NCBI GenBank assembly: GCA_015060965.1
Contig: SUXN01000016.1
Span: 1 to 57,758 of the forward strand
Reading direction: 5' to 3'
Length of the DNA: 57,758 nucleotides
Source of the DNA: Bacteroidales bacterium
GTDB taxonomy: Bacteria; Bacteroidota; Bacteroidia; Bacteroidales; Bacteroidaceae
The notes beneath the pieces are model-generated. The model searched no databases. It saw only the letters and a list, made by a program, of their open reading frames with translations, and was not told the origin of the DNA. Numbering within the stretch: the first letter of the stretch is position 1; each line of letters opens with the position of its first letter. Of this stretch, positions 37,212 to 46,416 are shown piece by piece. Made by a program: the position numbers and the translations under genes.

Positions 37212-38129
37212 TTAATGTGTCCAACTTTTTAAATTCCCCCACTTGTCGTCTATTGCTTTGGTCTCGCTCTTAAAAGGGAATACCCAATTAAGGTATCTTG
37301 TCTCAAATTTACCGTTTATATACCATATTGGCCAGGGTTTCAACTCTTTTAAAATCTCTTTAACGGCTTTTATCAAAAGGATTTTCTGGGTCATTGACTC
37401 AAACTTGTCGGGTCTTATGCATTGCACACTGCAATCTTTCAGTATACCGTTTTCGTCAATGATGTAGTCGCTGAATTGTAAGACAAAACCTGTCTCTTCA
37501 TATTCGGGGAATCTTTCCCAGGGAAAATTCTCGGTCAGTGCTTTGCAAACATCAGACGGCGCAATTCCCTTTTTATGGTAATTGTTGTGCTGGGTTATTT
37601 CTCTGACAACTCCGTTGTCTACAACTATAAGACATTCATTTTCATTGTGCCTTGCAAAAGCCATATGTTCGTAGTATATCTCTTTGCCTCTGCCTGCACG
37701 CATTGTGTCGCAAAACCACGATGCACATATTCCCTCGGTTGTGTAATATGGTGCAAAAATCTCCTTGAGCTTCTCTTCATTCAGTGTAAAAAAGTGATCT
37801 TCTAATCTGTCCCCGACTACCCGAATGTATGGAACTCCGATTTCCCGCAGAAACAACCTGTTGTCCTTGATTTCCCATTCTGCAATATAGTTTCTCCATA
37901 AATCGGTGCTTTGGCCTTTCACCCATTCGATACTATCTTCGGTTATCGTTTCAGGCAATAATTCAATGGCTTTTGCTATTTCTTCACTAAGTGCCATATC
38001 GGTTTCTATCGGGCAGTAATAGAGTTGCCAATATTTACCATCTATCAACAGGCTTTCGGCCATCTGTCCGGTCGCCTTTATCATGACAGGCAAGGAAAGC
38101 AGTATTAGAGTGAAGAGTATCTTTTTCAT
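37212..38129 (-). CDS. Exported protein of unknown function
   Basis: This 305-residue protein has a signal peptide (LFTLILLSLPVMIKATGQ) and is clearly richer in A+T than its neighbours, which suggests recent gain. I do not recognise the family. Its last 60 residues (ILKELKPWPIWYINGKFE, then WVFPF) vaguely recall the TonB C-terminal beta domain, but key residues are not evident. It is read alone, divergent from hflX, with a repeat copy between it and dprA. Confidence 0.65.
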   Translation of the reverse strand: MKKILFTLILLSLPVMIKATGQMAESLLIDGKYWQLYYCPIETDMALSEEIAKAIELLPETITEDSIEWVKGQSTDLWRNYIAEWEIKDNRLFLREIGVPYIRVVGDRLEDHFFTLNEEKLKEIFAPYYTTEGICASWFCDTMRAGRGKEIYYEHMAFARHNENECLIVVDNGVVREITQHNNYHKKGIAPSDVCKALTENFPWERFPEYEETGFVLQFSDYIIDENGILKDCSVQCIRPDKFESMTQKILLIKAVKEILKELKPWPIWYINGKFETRYLNWVFPFKSETKAIDDKWGNLKSWTH

Positions 38130-38215
38130 TCTTGCAATATTTATACTGCAATGATAACCATTTTTCTGTAAAATATCATTATATTCGCGTGAAATTGGAT
38201 AACTGTGTTTTTTTG

Positions 38216-39481
38216 ATGAAAGAATTTGTAATATCTACAACTAAGAAGGAGACTGCAATTCTGGTGGGCCTGATAACCTCTACACAGAATGAGCGCAAGA
38301 CCAACGAGTACCTCGATGAGCTCGAGTTCCTTGCGCAGACGGCAGGTGCCGAGGTGGTGAAGCGCTTTACACAGCGCATTGACCATCCGCACCCTGTAAC
38401 ATACGTGGGAACAGGAAAACTTACCGAGATTGCCGAGTATATCGAGATGCTCAAGGACAGCGACGATGAGATTGGAATGGTGATTTTCGACGATGAGCTC
38501 TCGGCAAAGCAGTTGCGCAATATTGAAAAGGAACTTAAAATAAAGATACTTGACCGTACATCTCTTATCCTTGATATCTTTGCCATGCGTGCACAGACTG
38601 CACACGCAAAGGTGCAGGTGGAGCTTGCACAGTACAAATATATGCTTCCGCGTCTGCAACGCCTGTGGACTCACCTTGAGCGTCAGGGTGGTGGCTCCGG
38701 CAGCGGTAGCGGTAAGGGCGGTAGCGTGGGACTCCGTGGCCCGGGTGAGACACAGCTTGAGATGGACCGCCGTATAATTCTGGGCCGTATGTCGCTGCTC
38801 AAGGAGCAGCTGGCGCAGATTGACCGTCAGAAGAGCATACAGCGCAAGAACCGCGGACGTCTCATCCGCGTGGCATTGGTGGGTTACACCAACGTGGGCA
38901 AGTCTACACTCATGAACCTGCTTGCCAAGAGCGAGGTGTTTGCCGAGAACAAGCTCTTTGCTACACTCGACACCACCGTGCGCAAGGTCATAATAGAGAA
39001 CCTGCCTTTCCTGCTCTCCGACACTGTAGGTTTCATCCGCAAGCTCCCTACCGACCTTGTGGAGTCGTTCAAATCAACGCTCGACGAGGTGCGTGAGGCC
39101 GACTTGCTGTTGCATGTTGTCGATGTGTCGCATCCCGAGTTCGAGGAGCAGATTGCAGTTGTGGAGAAGACTCTTGCCGACCTTAACTGCGGCGACAAGC
39201 CTATGATGGTAATCTTCAACAAGATTGATGCTTTCACATACGTACAGAAGGAGGAGGACGACCTTACCCCGAAGACCCGTGAGAACATCACCCTTGACGA
39301 ACTCAAGGAGACCTGGATGAACAAGCTTGCCGACAACTGCCTGTTCATCTCGGCACGCGAGAGACAGAATATCGAGTATCTCAAGGAGGTGCTCTACAAG
39401 AAGGTGTGCGAGCTGCATGTGCAGAAGTACCCTTATAACGATTTCCTGTACCAGACGTACGAGGAAGATGTAAATGACTAA
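38216..39481 (+). CDS. hflX: Ribosome-splitting GTPase HflX
   Basis: HflX (421 residues) binds 50S subunits and splits stalled ribosomes. It has the N-terminal HflX domain with its glycine-rich loop (GGGSGSGSGKGGSVGLRG near residues 160-180) and a G domain with GYTNVGKS, the switch region DTTVRKV, DTVGFIRKLP and NKID. Start at 38216 gives MKEFVISTTKKETAILVG; the frame upstream runs over the divergent promoter region. A TATATTCG -7-like box lies at 38180-38187. A repeat copy begins 14 bases after the stop. Confidence 0.94.
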   Translation: MKEFVISTTKKETAILVGLITSTQNERKTNEYLDELEFLAQTAGAEVVKRFTQRIDHPHPVTYVGTGKLTEIAEYIEMLKDSDDEIGMVIFDDELSAKQLRNIEKELKIKILDRTSLILDIFAMRAQTAHAKVQVELAQYKYMLPRLQRLWTHLERQGGGSGSGSGKGGSVGLRGPGETQLEMDRRIILGRMSLLKEQLAQIDRQKSIQRKNRGRLIRVALVGYTNVGKSTLMNLLAKSEVFAENKLFATLDTTVRKVIIENLPFLLSDTVGFIRKLPTDLVESFKSTLDEVREADLLLHVVDVSHPEFEEQIAVVEKTLADLNCGDKPMMVIFNKIDAFTYVQKEEDDLTPKTRENITLDELKETWMNKLADNCLFISARERQNIEYLKEVLYKKVCELHVQKYPYNDFLYQTYEEDVND

Positions 39482-39495
39482 AAAGCGCATTGTAT

Positions 39496-39588
39496 TGTCA
39501 TCCTGAACGTAGTGAAGGCTCTTTGTGTATGGATAGATTCTTCGCGATGCTCAGACGTGTTGTTGAGGGCTCTGCCCGAAAAATGACA
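39496..39588. repeat. TGTCAT...ATGACA palindromic repeat, copy 2
   Basis: Starts TGTCATCCTGAACGTAGTG and ends GCCCGAAAAATGACA. Right-hand half differs more from other copies. No gene is seen in 39482-39666. Confidence 0.65.
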
Positions 39589-39666
39589 ATCTGGGGATGC
39601 AAAAAACGAACTGATTTAAAAGAGAACGAAAATACAATACTAACAATATAAAAACCATTGAAAACT

Positions 39667-41313
39667 ATGGCAGCAATTCCTGAATTCAAGTATGCCCACA
39701 TGTTCCAGCATGGTGAGGATACAACCGAGTACTATCTCTTGACCAAGGAGGGTGTATCAGTAAGTGAGTTTGAGGGTAAACCTATGCTCAAGGTTACTCC
39801 AGAGGCTTTGACTCTATTGTCACGCACAGCGTTCCGCGACGTATCATTCATGCTCCGTCGTGCACACAACGAGCAGGTGGCAAAGATTCTTACCGACCCC
39901 GAGGCAAGTGATAACGACAAATATGTAGCACTGACCTTCCTGCGCAATGCGGAGGTTGCCTGCAAGGGCCAGCTTCCTCTCTGCCAGGATACAGGTACAG
40001 CCATCATCCACGGCGAGAAGGGCCAGCAGGTATGGACTGGCTTCTGTGACGAGGAGGCTCTCTCACGCGGTGTGTTCGACACATATACACAGGAGAACCT
40101 GCGCTACAGCCAGAATGCTCCTTTGACAATGTACGACGAGGTGAACACAAAGTGCAACCTCCCGGCACAGATTGACATCGAGGCAACAGAGGGCATGGAG
40201 TACAAGTTCCTTATGGTGACAAAGGGTGGCGGCTCGGCCAACAAGACATATCTCTATCAGGAGACAAAGGCTCTCTTGAACCCCGCGACACTCGTTCCTT
40301 TCCTTGTTGAGAAGATGAAGAGCCTGGGTACAGCCGCTTGTCCTCCTTATCACATCGCATTCGTGATTGGCGGTACATCGGCCGAGAAGAACTTGCTTAC
40401 TGTTAAGCTCGCTTCTACACACTACTACGATGACCTGCCTACAACAGGTGACGAGACAGGCCGTGCATTCCGCGACATCGAACTCGAGAAGCAGCTGCTC
40501 GATGAGGCTCACCGCATTGGCCTGGGCGCACAGTTCGGCGGTAAGTATCTTGCACACGATATCCGCGTTGTACGTCTTCCGCGTCACGGCGCAAGCTGCC
40601 CTGTAGGTATGGGCGTTAGCTGTTCGGCCGACCGTAACATCAAGGCAAAGATCAACAAGGACGGTATCTGGATTGAGAAACTCGATGACCAGCCCGCAAC
40701 ACTCATCCCCGAGGAGTTGCGTAACGCAGGCGAGGGCGAGATTGTACGCGTCGACCTCAACCGTCCTATGAAGGAGGTTTGTGCACAGCTGTCACAGTAT
40801 CCTATCGCTACACGTCTTTCGCTCAACGGTACAATCATCGTCGGACGTGACATCGCGCACGCCAAGCTGAAAGAGCGCATTGACCGTGGCGAGGGTCTTC
40901 CACAGTACATCAAGGACCATCCTATCTACTATGCAGGCCCTGCAAAGACTCCTGCAGGCATGCCTTGCGGCTCTATGGGCCCCACAACAGCAGGACGTAT
41001 GGACTCTTATGTCGACCTTTTCCAGGAGAACGGCGGTTCAATGATTATGCTTGCAAAGGGTAACCGTAGCCAGCAGGTGACCGACGCTTGCCAGAAGCAC
41101 GGCGGTTTCTACTTGGGCTCAATCGGTGGTCCTGCAGCTATCCTCGCGCAGAACAACATCAAGAGCATCGAGTGCGTAGAGTACCCCGAGCTCGGCATGG
41201 AGGCTATCTGGAAAATCGAGGTAGAGGACTTCCCTGCATTCATCCTCGTTGATGACAAGGGCAATGACTTCTTCAAGCAGATTAAGCCACGCTGCCCGGG
41301 CAGTTGCAAGTAA
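39667..41313 (+). CDS. Fumarate hydratase, class I (Fe-S)
   Basis: This 548-residue enzyme interconverts fumarate and malate and uses an oxygen-sensitive [4Fe-4S] cluster, as expected of an anaerobe that makes succinate. Cluster cysteines are in [21 protein letters not shown] and [18 protein letters not shown]. Both the alpha-type (N-terminal) and beta-type (C-terminal) parts are fused, as in E. coli FumA. Start at 39667 gives [14 protein letters not shown]; a TTG three codons earlier is less likely. Confidence 0.94.
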   Translation: MAAIPEFKYAHMFQHGEDTTEYYLLTKEGVSVSEFEGKPMLKVTPEALTLLSRTAFRDVSFMLRRAHNEQVAKILTDPEASDNDKYVALTFLRNAEVACKGQLPLCQDTGTAIIHGEKGQQVWTGFCDEEALSRGVFDTYTQENLRYSQNAPLTMYDEVNTKCNLPAQIDIEATEGMEYKFLMVTKGGGSANKTYLYQETKALLNPATLVPFLVEKMKSLGTAACPPYHIAFVIGGTSAEKNLLTVKLASTHYYDDLPTTGDETGRAFRDIELEKQLLDEAHRIGLGAQFGGKYLAHDIRVVRLPRHGASCPVGMGVSCSADRNIKAKINKDGIWIEKLDDQPATLIPEELRNAGEGEIVRVDLNRPMKEVCAQLSQYPIATRLSLNGTIIVGRDIAHAKLKERIDRGEGLPQYIKDHPIYYAGPAKTPAGMPCGSMGPTTAGRMDSYVDLFQENGGSMIMLAKGNRSQQVTDACQKHGGFYLGSIGGPAAILAQNNIKSIECVEYPELGMEAIWKIEVEDFPAFILVDDKGNDFFKQIKPRCPGSCK

Positions 41314-41370
41314 TATTGAGAGTTGGCGGGACGGCTTAATAGCCGCCCCGTTTTTTAATGAAAAAGAAAC

Positions 41371-41577
41371 AGTTCATCCCGATAGTAGGGGCGGTACCGA
41401 CGTGTCTGCCCAAAAGTGCCGAAAGACCTCAAGCAATACCGATATAGAGATTTCTCCGTCGTTGCACTCTGTCGAAATGACAAAACCGCGGACCTGTCAT
41501 CCCGACAGAGCGAAGCGACGAGGGATCTCAATAATATCGCGAAATAAGAGATCTCACCTCATTTCAATCGTCGACAA
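41371..41577. repeat. Two adjacent TGTCAT...ATGACA repeats, copies 3 and 4
   Basis: Copy 3 runs from TTCATCCCGATAG near 41371 to GTCGAAATGACA at 41482; copy 4 from TGTCATCCCGACAGAGCG at 41495 to about 41577, with GACGAGGGATCTC and GAGATCTCACCTC inside. The two lie head to tail, 12 bases apart. 41314-41633 holds no gene besides these. Confidence 0.7.
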
Positions 41578-41633
41578 GTACTCCGATTTTCACTGCTCCG
41601 TGTAAGAGTGGATATATAAAACATCATTTAGCA

Positions 41634-41909
41634 ATGGAATTTCTTATATATATAATAGCAGGCTCATCCCTGCTGACCTTTATCCTCTTTGCGCTTGACA
41701 AGATGTTCGCAAAGATGGGCAGCCGTCGTGTCCCGGAGGCGGTGCTGCTGTGGTTTTCTTTCTGTGGCGGTGCAGCCGGTGCGCTCTGTGCCATGAATAT
41801 GTTCCACCACAAGACGCAGAAAAACAAGTTTACGGTCTCTGTACCGTTGATGCTGATGCTGCACATCGCCCTGCTGGTGATTTTCTGTACATCTGACACT
41901 CGGCTATAA
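41634..41909 (+). CDS. DUF1294 small membrane protein
   Basis: This 91-residue protein has hydrophobic segments at residues 3-20, 38-53 and 68-85 and the DUF1294 pattern: [29 protein letters not shown] and [10 protein letters not shown]. The family is widespread but has no established function. It starts 50 bases after a repeat copy and is probably transcribed alone. Confidence 0.85.
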   Translation: MEFLIYIIAGSSLLTFILFALDKMFAKMGSRRVPEAVLLWFSFCGGAAGALCAMNMFHHKTQKNKFTVSVPLMLMLHIALLVIFCTSDTRL

Positions 41910-42025
41910 TAAAAAGGAATTTAGATTTATTAATAAAAATATTTGCTCCGCATTTTGTTATATCAAATAAAATTGTGAATTTCGCGTATCGGAAAGTAAA
42001 TATTAATACTTTAATTTGTACAACT

Positions 42026-42565
42026 ATGGATAAATCATTGAAAGGAACAAAGACCGAAGCTAACCTTTGGGCAGCTTTCGCAGGTGAGAGTCAGGCACGT
42101 AACAAATATACATTCTATGCCAGCAAGGCAAAGAAAGAGGGTTATGAGCAGATAGCAGCTATATTCCAGGAGACTGCAGACCAGGAGAAGGAGCATGCAA
42201 AATTGTGGTTCAAGCAGGTACACGGCATCGGTGGAACAGCCGAGAACCTTGTTGACGCTGCTGCCGGTGAGAACTACGAGTGGACCGATATGTATCCCAC
42301 TATGGCAAAGGAGGCTCGTGAAGAGGGCTTTGTAGAGATTGCAGCAATGTTCGAGGCTGTTTCAAGAGTAGAGAAGGTACACGAGGACCGTTACAAGAAA
42401 CTTCTTGAGAACGTTCAGAACGGTATGGTATTCAGCCGTAACGAGGAGTGTGTATGGCAGTGCCGCAACTGCGGTCATCTACATGTAGGCAAGATGGCTC
42501 CCGAAATGTGCCCCGTATGTGCGCATCCAAAGGCATACTTCCAGATTAAACCTGAGAATTATTGA
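42026..42565 (+). CDS. rbr: Rubrerythrin
   Basis: This 179-residue protein reduces hydrogen peroxide in anaerobes. The N-terminal diiron four-helix domain has the paired ExxH ligands ([23 protein letters not shown] and the second half [13 protein letters not shown]). A C-terminal rubredoxin-like site has two CxxC pairs (CRNCG, CPVCAH). Start at 42026 gives [14 protein letters not shown]; the leader may use TTG at 41955-41957 and a GAATTTCG box 19 bases on. Strong terminator follows. Confidence 0.95.
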   Translation: MDKSLKGTKTEANLWAAFAGESQARNKYTFYASKAKKEGYEQIAAIFQETADQEKEHAKLWFKQVHGIGGTAENLVDAAAGENYEWTDMYPTMAKEAREEGFVEIAAMFEAVSRVEKVHEDRYKKLLENVQNGMVFSRNEECVWQCRNCGHLHVGKMAPEMCPVCAHPKAYFQIKPENY

Positions 42566-42567
42566 TT

Positions 42568-42597
42568 GAAAAAAGCGCCCCGCGGGGCGCTTTTTTT
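42568..42597 (+). terminator. Rubrerythrin terminator
   Basis: GCGCCCCGCGGGGCGC (42575-42590) is a perfect 16-base palindrome flanked by A and T runs. Confidence 0.9.
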
Positions 42598-42632
42598 GTT
42601 TAATGTGTAGTGTGTAAAGTGTGATGTTTAGT
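42598..42632. repeat. GTTTAATGTGTA-type motif, copy 1
   Basis: GTTTAATGTGTAGTGTGTAA, then a GTGATGTTTAG end. A close variant lies at 46990-47025. Both stand shortly before a copy of the TGTCAT repeat (42651 and 47042), so they may be part of a composite unit. Confidence 0.55.
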
Positions 42633-42650
42633 CTTTCAATATCGCGGATC

Positions 42651-42778
42651 TGTCATCCCGACAGAGCGCCGCGACGAGGGATCTCAAAAAACGCAGAAAA
42701 TGTCATGCTGGAGCGCAGCGAAGCATCTAAGAATCGCGAAATAAGAGATCTCTCCTCATTTCAATCGTCGAGATGACA
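42651..42778. repeat. TGTCAT...ATGACA palindromic repeat, copy 5
   Basis: 128 bp from TGTCATCCCGACAGAGCG to TCGAGATGACA. Inside, AATGTCATGCTGGAGCGCAG repeats the opening motif, so this copy looks like two units nested or fused. Confidence 0.7.
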
Positions 42779-42891
42779 AAACGCTTGTTATATCAACCCC
42801 ACGTGTAATGTTTAATGTTTACAGAGTTTGTATCGTTAAACTTTAATTGGCAATACCGTCTTTTCGCAACTCAAGCGGCATAAGTTAAATT

Positions 42892-42940
42892 CCTCCTCTG
42901 CCTGAGGGGAGGTGCCAGTTTACTGGCGGAGGGGTGGGAG
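42892..42940. repeat. Intergenic hairpin repeat, copy 2 of 3
   Basis: CCTCCTCTG, a short loop, GAGGGGAGG, then GCCAGTTTACTGGCGGAGGG. The second part forms its own small stem GCCAG/CTGGC. It lies in the gap before the thioesterase gene. Confidence 0.6.
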
Positions 42941-42975
42941 TGCTTCGCTTGACTTGTTGCTGCCGCTATTCTATA

Positions 42976-43716
42976 TTAAAGTTCCTTGAACTTTAATTCA
43001 AACCTTGACGACGCAACGCCGTTATCCTTTGTCACCTGTACAATGTAGTGGTCGGGCTCAATCTCCTTTATGCCGTATGACAGCTCCTCTGTTGCGCTGC
43101 CTTCCTGCATGTAAGCAACTACAATGTCTGTGAGGTTATGGCTGTTGATGTATTCAATGGGCATGGCGTCGAGTATGTGGTCAATGTAGCGTATGCTGTT
43201 CATGTGCCCGTTGACGTCGATGTCGCTGTAGTGCGGGCGGCGCTTGAAAGTGACCTCTTCAACCGGCGTGCGGTTTATCGAGGGGATGCGGCGCAGTGCC
43301 AGCTGCTCGTCGGGGACAAGACAACCGTTCATGGCAACCCCGATGTCTCCGCTCAGGTCCACCGATGTGCGTGTCTCAAGGTCAATCATCGCAAAGGTTG
43401 TAATCATCGATGCTACCTCGTTGCCGTCCTTGTCAACCATGCGCATGCAACGGTCGGTGAAACCGTGGTACAGGTTGCGTATCCAGGTGTCGATCCTCAG
43501 CTTCTCCTTCTGCATGGGTGTTCTCTCAATGTGCAGTGCCATACGGGCGATGACCCAGCCCAAAGAGTCTGTCGAGCCGAAGCCACGTGACTCGCAATGG
43601 CGGTTGCCTGCGCTGTGCATGCTATTCAGGATAGTCGTAGGGCGCACGCGTCCCAGGCTGTCTGTCAGGAATGTCTCCGCAAAGAATGGGAAACTGTCGA
43701 TATTCTTGTTGTCCAT
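42976..43716 (-). CDS. Acyl-ACP thioesterase
   Basis: This 246-residue enzyme ends fatty-acid chains by cleaving acyl-ACP. It has two hotdog-fold halves. The second carries the catalytic block YSDIDVNGHMNSIRYIDHIL, with Asp, Asn and His as in plant Fat-type and bacterial enzymes; the first carries GFGSTDSLGWVIARM. It is read alone on the minus strand between repeat-filled gaps. Chain-length preference cannot be read from sequence. Confidence 0.9.
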   Translation of the reverse strand: MDNKNIDSFPFFAETFLTDSLGRVRPTTILNSMHSAGNRHCESRGFGSTDSLGWVIARMALHIERTPMQKEKLRIDTWIRNLYHGFTDRCMRMVDKDGNEVASMITTFAMIDLETRTSVDLSGDIGVAMNGCLVPDEQLALRRIPSINRTPVEEVTFKRRPHYSDIDVNGHMNSIRYIDHILDAMPIEYINSHNLTDIVVAYMQEGSATEELSYGIKEIEPDHYIVQVTKDNGVASSRFELKFKEL

Positions 43717-43742
43717 AATTATAATTTCAGTATAATATATAT

Positions 43743-43905
43743 GTGAGTCCGATATAAGTTCAACCTAATCGCGAATTTGTCATCCCGATACGCAGTGAGG
43801 GATCTCAAGCAATACGAATACAGAGATTTCTCCGTCGTTGCACTCTGTCGAAATGACATTGACTGCGAAAACAATCGCGAACTTCATCCCGATACGTACT
43901 GATGT
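43743..43905. repeat. TGTCAT...ATGACA repeat, copy 6, plus truncated copy
   Basis: 43743-43859 opens with GTGAGTCCGATATAAG, the terminal part seen at the copy near 56.03 kb, then AATCGCGAATTTGTCATCCCG, and closes with GTCGAAATGACA. A second start, CAATCGCGAACTTCATCCCG, follows at 43872 and is cut short. Confidence 0.7.
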
Positions 43906-43909
43906 TCCT

Positions 43910-43988
43910 CGTTAAACGTTCATCGTTAACTCCACTCCGTGGCTTGAGTCTGCTTCCGCTCGTTAATCGTTAAACGTTCATCGTTAAC
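43910..43988. repeat. 21-bp direct repeat pair
   Basis: A 21-bp unit beginning CGTTAAACGTTCATCG occurs exactly at 43910-43930 and 43968-43988, 58 bases apart. The unit contains short palindromic cores (GTTAAAC, AACGTT). It lies in the gap between repeats. Confidence 0.7.
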
Positions 43989-44013
43989 CCCACTGTCCCG
44001 TGTGCTGTCTGCG

Positions 44014-44043
44014 CCCTCCCATAATGGGGAGGGTTGGGGTGGG
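44014..44043. repeat. Intergenic hairpin repeat, copy 3 of 3
   Basis: CCCTCCC, ATAAT, GGGGAGGG, then TTGGGGTGGG, just before the 3' end of the minus-strand ABC-F gene. The stem could serve as its terminator. Confidence 0.55.
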
Positions 44044-44046
44044 ACC

Positions 44047-45918
44047 TTACGCAAACTCGCTGAGTTCTACCCAGCGGTCGGTCTTTGTGTCGATGAGTTC
44101 AATCACCTCTTGTATGCGCATGGAGTGCTTCAGCAGGGTGTCATTGTCAAGCGTTCCGCTGCTCATCGCCTCTTCAATGGATGCCTTCTCCTCTTCAAGC
44201 ATCATAATCTCCTCCTCCAGGCCCTCATACTCCTTACGCTCCTTGAATGTGAGCTTACGCTTTGTCTCCGTGCGGTAGCTCTGCTTGGGCGGTGCGTTCT
44301 TCGCAGCCTTCTCGGCAGCCTCCTTGGCTGCGGCAGCCTTCTCCTCGATGCGCCAGTCACGCCAATCGCTGTAGTTGCCCGGGAAGTCCTTTATGTCGCC
44401 CTCACCGTTGAATACGAATATGTGGTCCACCACCTTGTCCATGAAGTAACGGTCGTGGCTCACTACAATCACGCACCCCTTGAAGTCGCACAGGTACTCC
44501 TCAAGTATCTGCAGGGTCTCGATGTCAAGGTCATTCGTGGGCTCGTCAAGGACAAGGAAGTTCGGGTTCGCCATAAGCACCGTGCACAGGTAGAGGCGGC
44601 GTTTCTCGCCGCCGCTGAGCTTGTACACATAACTGTGCTGCTTCTCGGGCGAGAAGAGGAAATGTTGCAGGAACTGCGATGCCGTCAACATCTTGCCCGC
44701 GACGGGTATCACCTCGGCAATATTCTTCACAACATCAATCACCTTCATCTGCTCGTTGAACGAAAGGCCGTCCTGGCTGTAGTAGCCCCACTTCACCGTC
44801 TCGCCCACCTCGATGGTGCCGCTGTCGGGAGCTGTGCGCCCCAGCAGCATCTTTATGAATGTAGACTTGCCCGTGCCGTTGTTGCCCACAATGCCTAACT
44901 TCTCGTAGCGCGCGAAGGTGTAGTAGAAATCCTTTGTAATCACCTTGCTGCCGAAGGCTTTCGATAGCGCCTTGAGCACAAATATCTTGTTGCCTATGTA
45001 TTGCGATTTTATCTCGAGCGACACCTTACTGTCGTCGCGCATCGCTGCCGCCTTCTCCTCAAGTTTGTAGAACGCGTCTATGCGGTACTTCGCCTTGTGT
45101 GCACGTGCCTGCGGCTGACGGCGCATCCAGTCAAGCTCCTTGCGCATGAGGTTACGCGCTCGTGCCGTCTCGGCAGCCAGGTTCTGCAGGCGCTCCTCGC
45201 GTTTTTGCAGGAAATAGCTGTAGTTGCCCTTGTAGCGGTACACACGGCGGTCGTCAATCTCAATTATCTCGTTGCACACGTTGTCAAGGAAGTAACGGTC
45301 GTGCGTCACCATCAGCAGGCTGCCGCTCATGCGCGCCAGATACTCCTCAAGCCACTCCACCATCTCAAGGTCAAGATGGTTCGTCGGCTCGTCAAGAATC
45401 ATCAGTTCCGGCTCCTCAATGAGCACCGCAGCCAATGCCACACGCTTCTTCTGCCCACCCGACAGCTCCTTGATAGGCTGGTTCACATTCTTTATCTTCA
45501 GCTTCGTCAGCACCTGCTTCGCGCGGTTCTCATAGTCCCACGCCTGCAAGCGGTCCATCTCCTCCATCAGGTGCTGCAGGTTACTGTGGTCACCACCCTC
45601 AATGGCAGCCTCATAGCGTGCAATGATGTCAGCCTTCTCGCTGTTGCGCCTGAGACACGCCTCAATCACCGTGAGCTCCCCGTCAAAGTCAGGCTCCTGC
45701 TCCAGGTAACCAACGCGTATGTCGTTGCGCATAGTGATTTTGCCACCCTCATGCGGCTCCTCGCCCGCAATGACCTTGAGCAACGTACTCTTGCCCTTGC
45801 CATTGCACGCGATGAGGCCAATGCGTTGGCGCTCCTCAATGGTGAACGAGATGTCGTTGAAGAGCACTGGGTCACCGAAACTCTTTGATATATTCTCTAT
45901 CTGAAGGTCAATTGCCAT
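44047..45918 (-). CDS. ABC-F family ATPase (Uup-like)
   Basis: This 623-residue protein has two ABC domains in one chain and no membrane segment, the mark of ABC-F proteins, which act on ribosomes. Domain 1 has a Walker A variant (CNGKGKST), signature LSGGQKKRVALA and Walker B LMILDEPTNHLD; domain 2 has GNNGTGKST, LSGGEKRRLYLC and LVLDEPTNDLD. An Arg-rich inter-domain linker (about 245-300) and a C-terminal coiled coil (about 545-620) fit the Uup subgroup. It lies 9 bases after the DUF3990 gene and I see no clear promoter in between. Confidence 0.9.
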   Translation of the reverse strand: MAIDLQIENISKSFGDPVLFNDISFTIEERQRIGLIACNGKGKSTLLKVIAGEEPHEGGKITMRNDIRVGYLEQEPDFDGELTVIEACLRRNSEKADIIARYEAAIEGGDHSNLQHLMEEMDRLQAWDYENRAKQVLTKLKIKNVNQPIKELSGGQKKRVALAAVLIEEPELMILDEPTNHLDLEMVEWLEEYLARMSGSLLMVTHDRYFLDNVCNEIIEIDDRRVYRYKGNYSYFLQKREERLQNLAAETARARNLMRKELDWMRRQPQARAHKAKYRIDAFYKLEEKAAAMRDDSKVSLEIKSQYIGNKIFVLKALSKAFGSKVITKDFYYTFARYEKLGIVGNNGTGKSTFIKMLLGRTAPDSGTIEVGETVKWGYYSQDGLSFNEQMKVIDVVKNIAEVIPVAGKMLTASQFLQHFLFSPEKQHSYVYKLSGGEKRRLYLCTVLMANPNFLVLDEPTNDLDIETLQILEEYLCDFKGCVIVVSHDRYFMDKVVDHIFVFNGEGDIKDFPGNYSDWRDWRIEEKAAAAKEAAEKAAKNAPPKQSYRTETKRKLTFKERKEYEGLEEEIMMLEEEKASIEEAMSSGTLDNDTLLKHSMRIQEVIELIDTKTDRWVELSEFA

Positions 45919-45927
45919 AAATTACAT

Positions 45928-46413
45928 TTAAATTACTTCCGATTTCACGAATGTAAGAAGTTTGCAGGCCTTTGCCGAGTGGAATGACAGTTGGTCGAAC
46001 AGCTGGTGTGTATTCAACTGTATGATGGCCGATTCTGCGTCAAGAACCCCATTCTCGTAAAGCGAAATGGTTACATACAGTTTATCGTTCGCAACCGGTC
46101 CCATTATCAAGTCGAACCCGTGCTTGGTGTTACCCCGGCGGTTACCGACAACAAAGTCAAGCCATTCTTTGGTAGCACCGTCAAAGTGCAACGTATTGAA
46201 TGAGCGGTCGTTTAGAATATCATCATTAATTTCAAACACCGATACCACAGCACGGGCATCTCCTCCCTCTCTGTCCCGCTTTATCCGGGCCCATTTCTCG
46301 GCTTGTTCACGACTTGTTGTGGTGTAGAATCCCTTACCGAAGTCAGTATTTGCTCTGCCTCGCGAAACTGTCGGTTTGCGGACAGCCATAGTGGAACCGT
46401 GGTATAACAACAT
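45928..46413 (-). CDS. DUF3990 ADP-ribosyltransferase-like toxin
   Basis: This 161-residue protein fits DUF3990, a family I recall as belonging to the ADP-ribosyltransferase fold and usually found beside small DUF3791 proteins. The N terminus LLYHGS is the first strand with a possible catalytic His. Next come DFGKGFYTTTSREQAEKWA, and a late FHSAKACKLLTF block that is conserved in the family. An Arg-type first residue is absent, as in other members of the H-Y-x type, so a PARP-like or atypical mechanism is possible. Target unknown. The start codon is 3 bases past the antitoxin gene's stop, so the two are coupled. Confidence 0.75.
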   Translation of the reverse strand: MLLYHGSTMAVRKPTVSRGRANTDFGKGFYTTTSREQAEKWARIKRDREGGDARAVVSVFEINDDILNDRSFNTLHFDGATKEWLDFVVGNRRGNTKHGFDLIMGPVANDKLYVTISLYENGVLDAESAIIQLNTHQLFDQLSFHSAKACKLLTFVKSEVI

Positions 46414-46416
46414 AAT

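Noticed and set aside
37212-38129. TonB C-terminal domain in the orphan
   Set aside because: Only a vague resemblance of the last 60 residues; the usual motif residues are not clear, so I did not name it.
44002-44898. 298-codon plus-strand frame
   Set aside because: Reverse-strand shadow of the ABC-F gene; composition is Leu/Val/His-rich with no family pattern.
45001-45888. 295-codon plus-strand frame
   Set aside because: Another shadow of the ABC-F gene in a GC-rich region.
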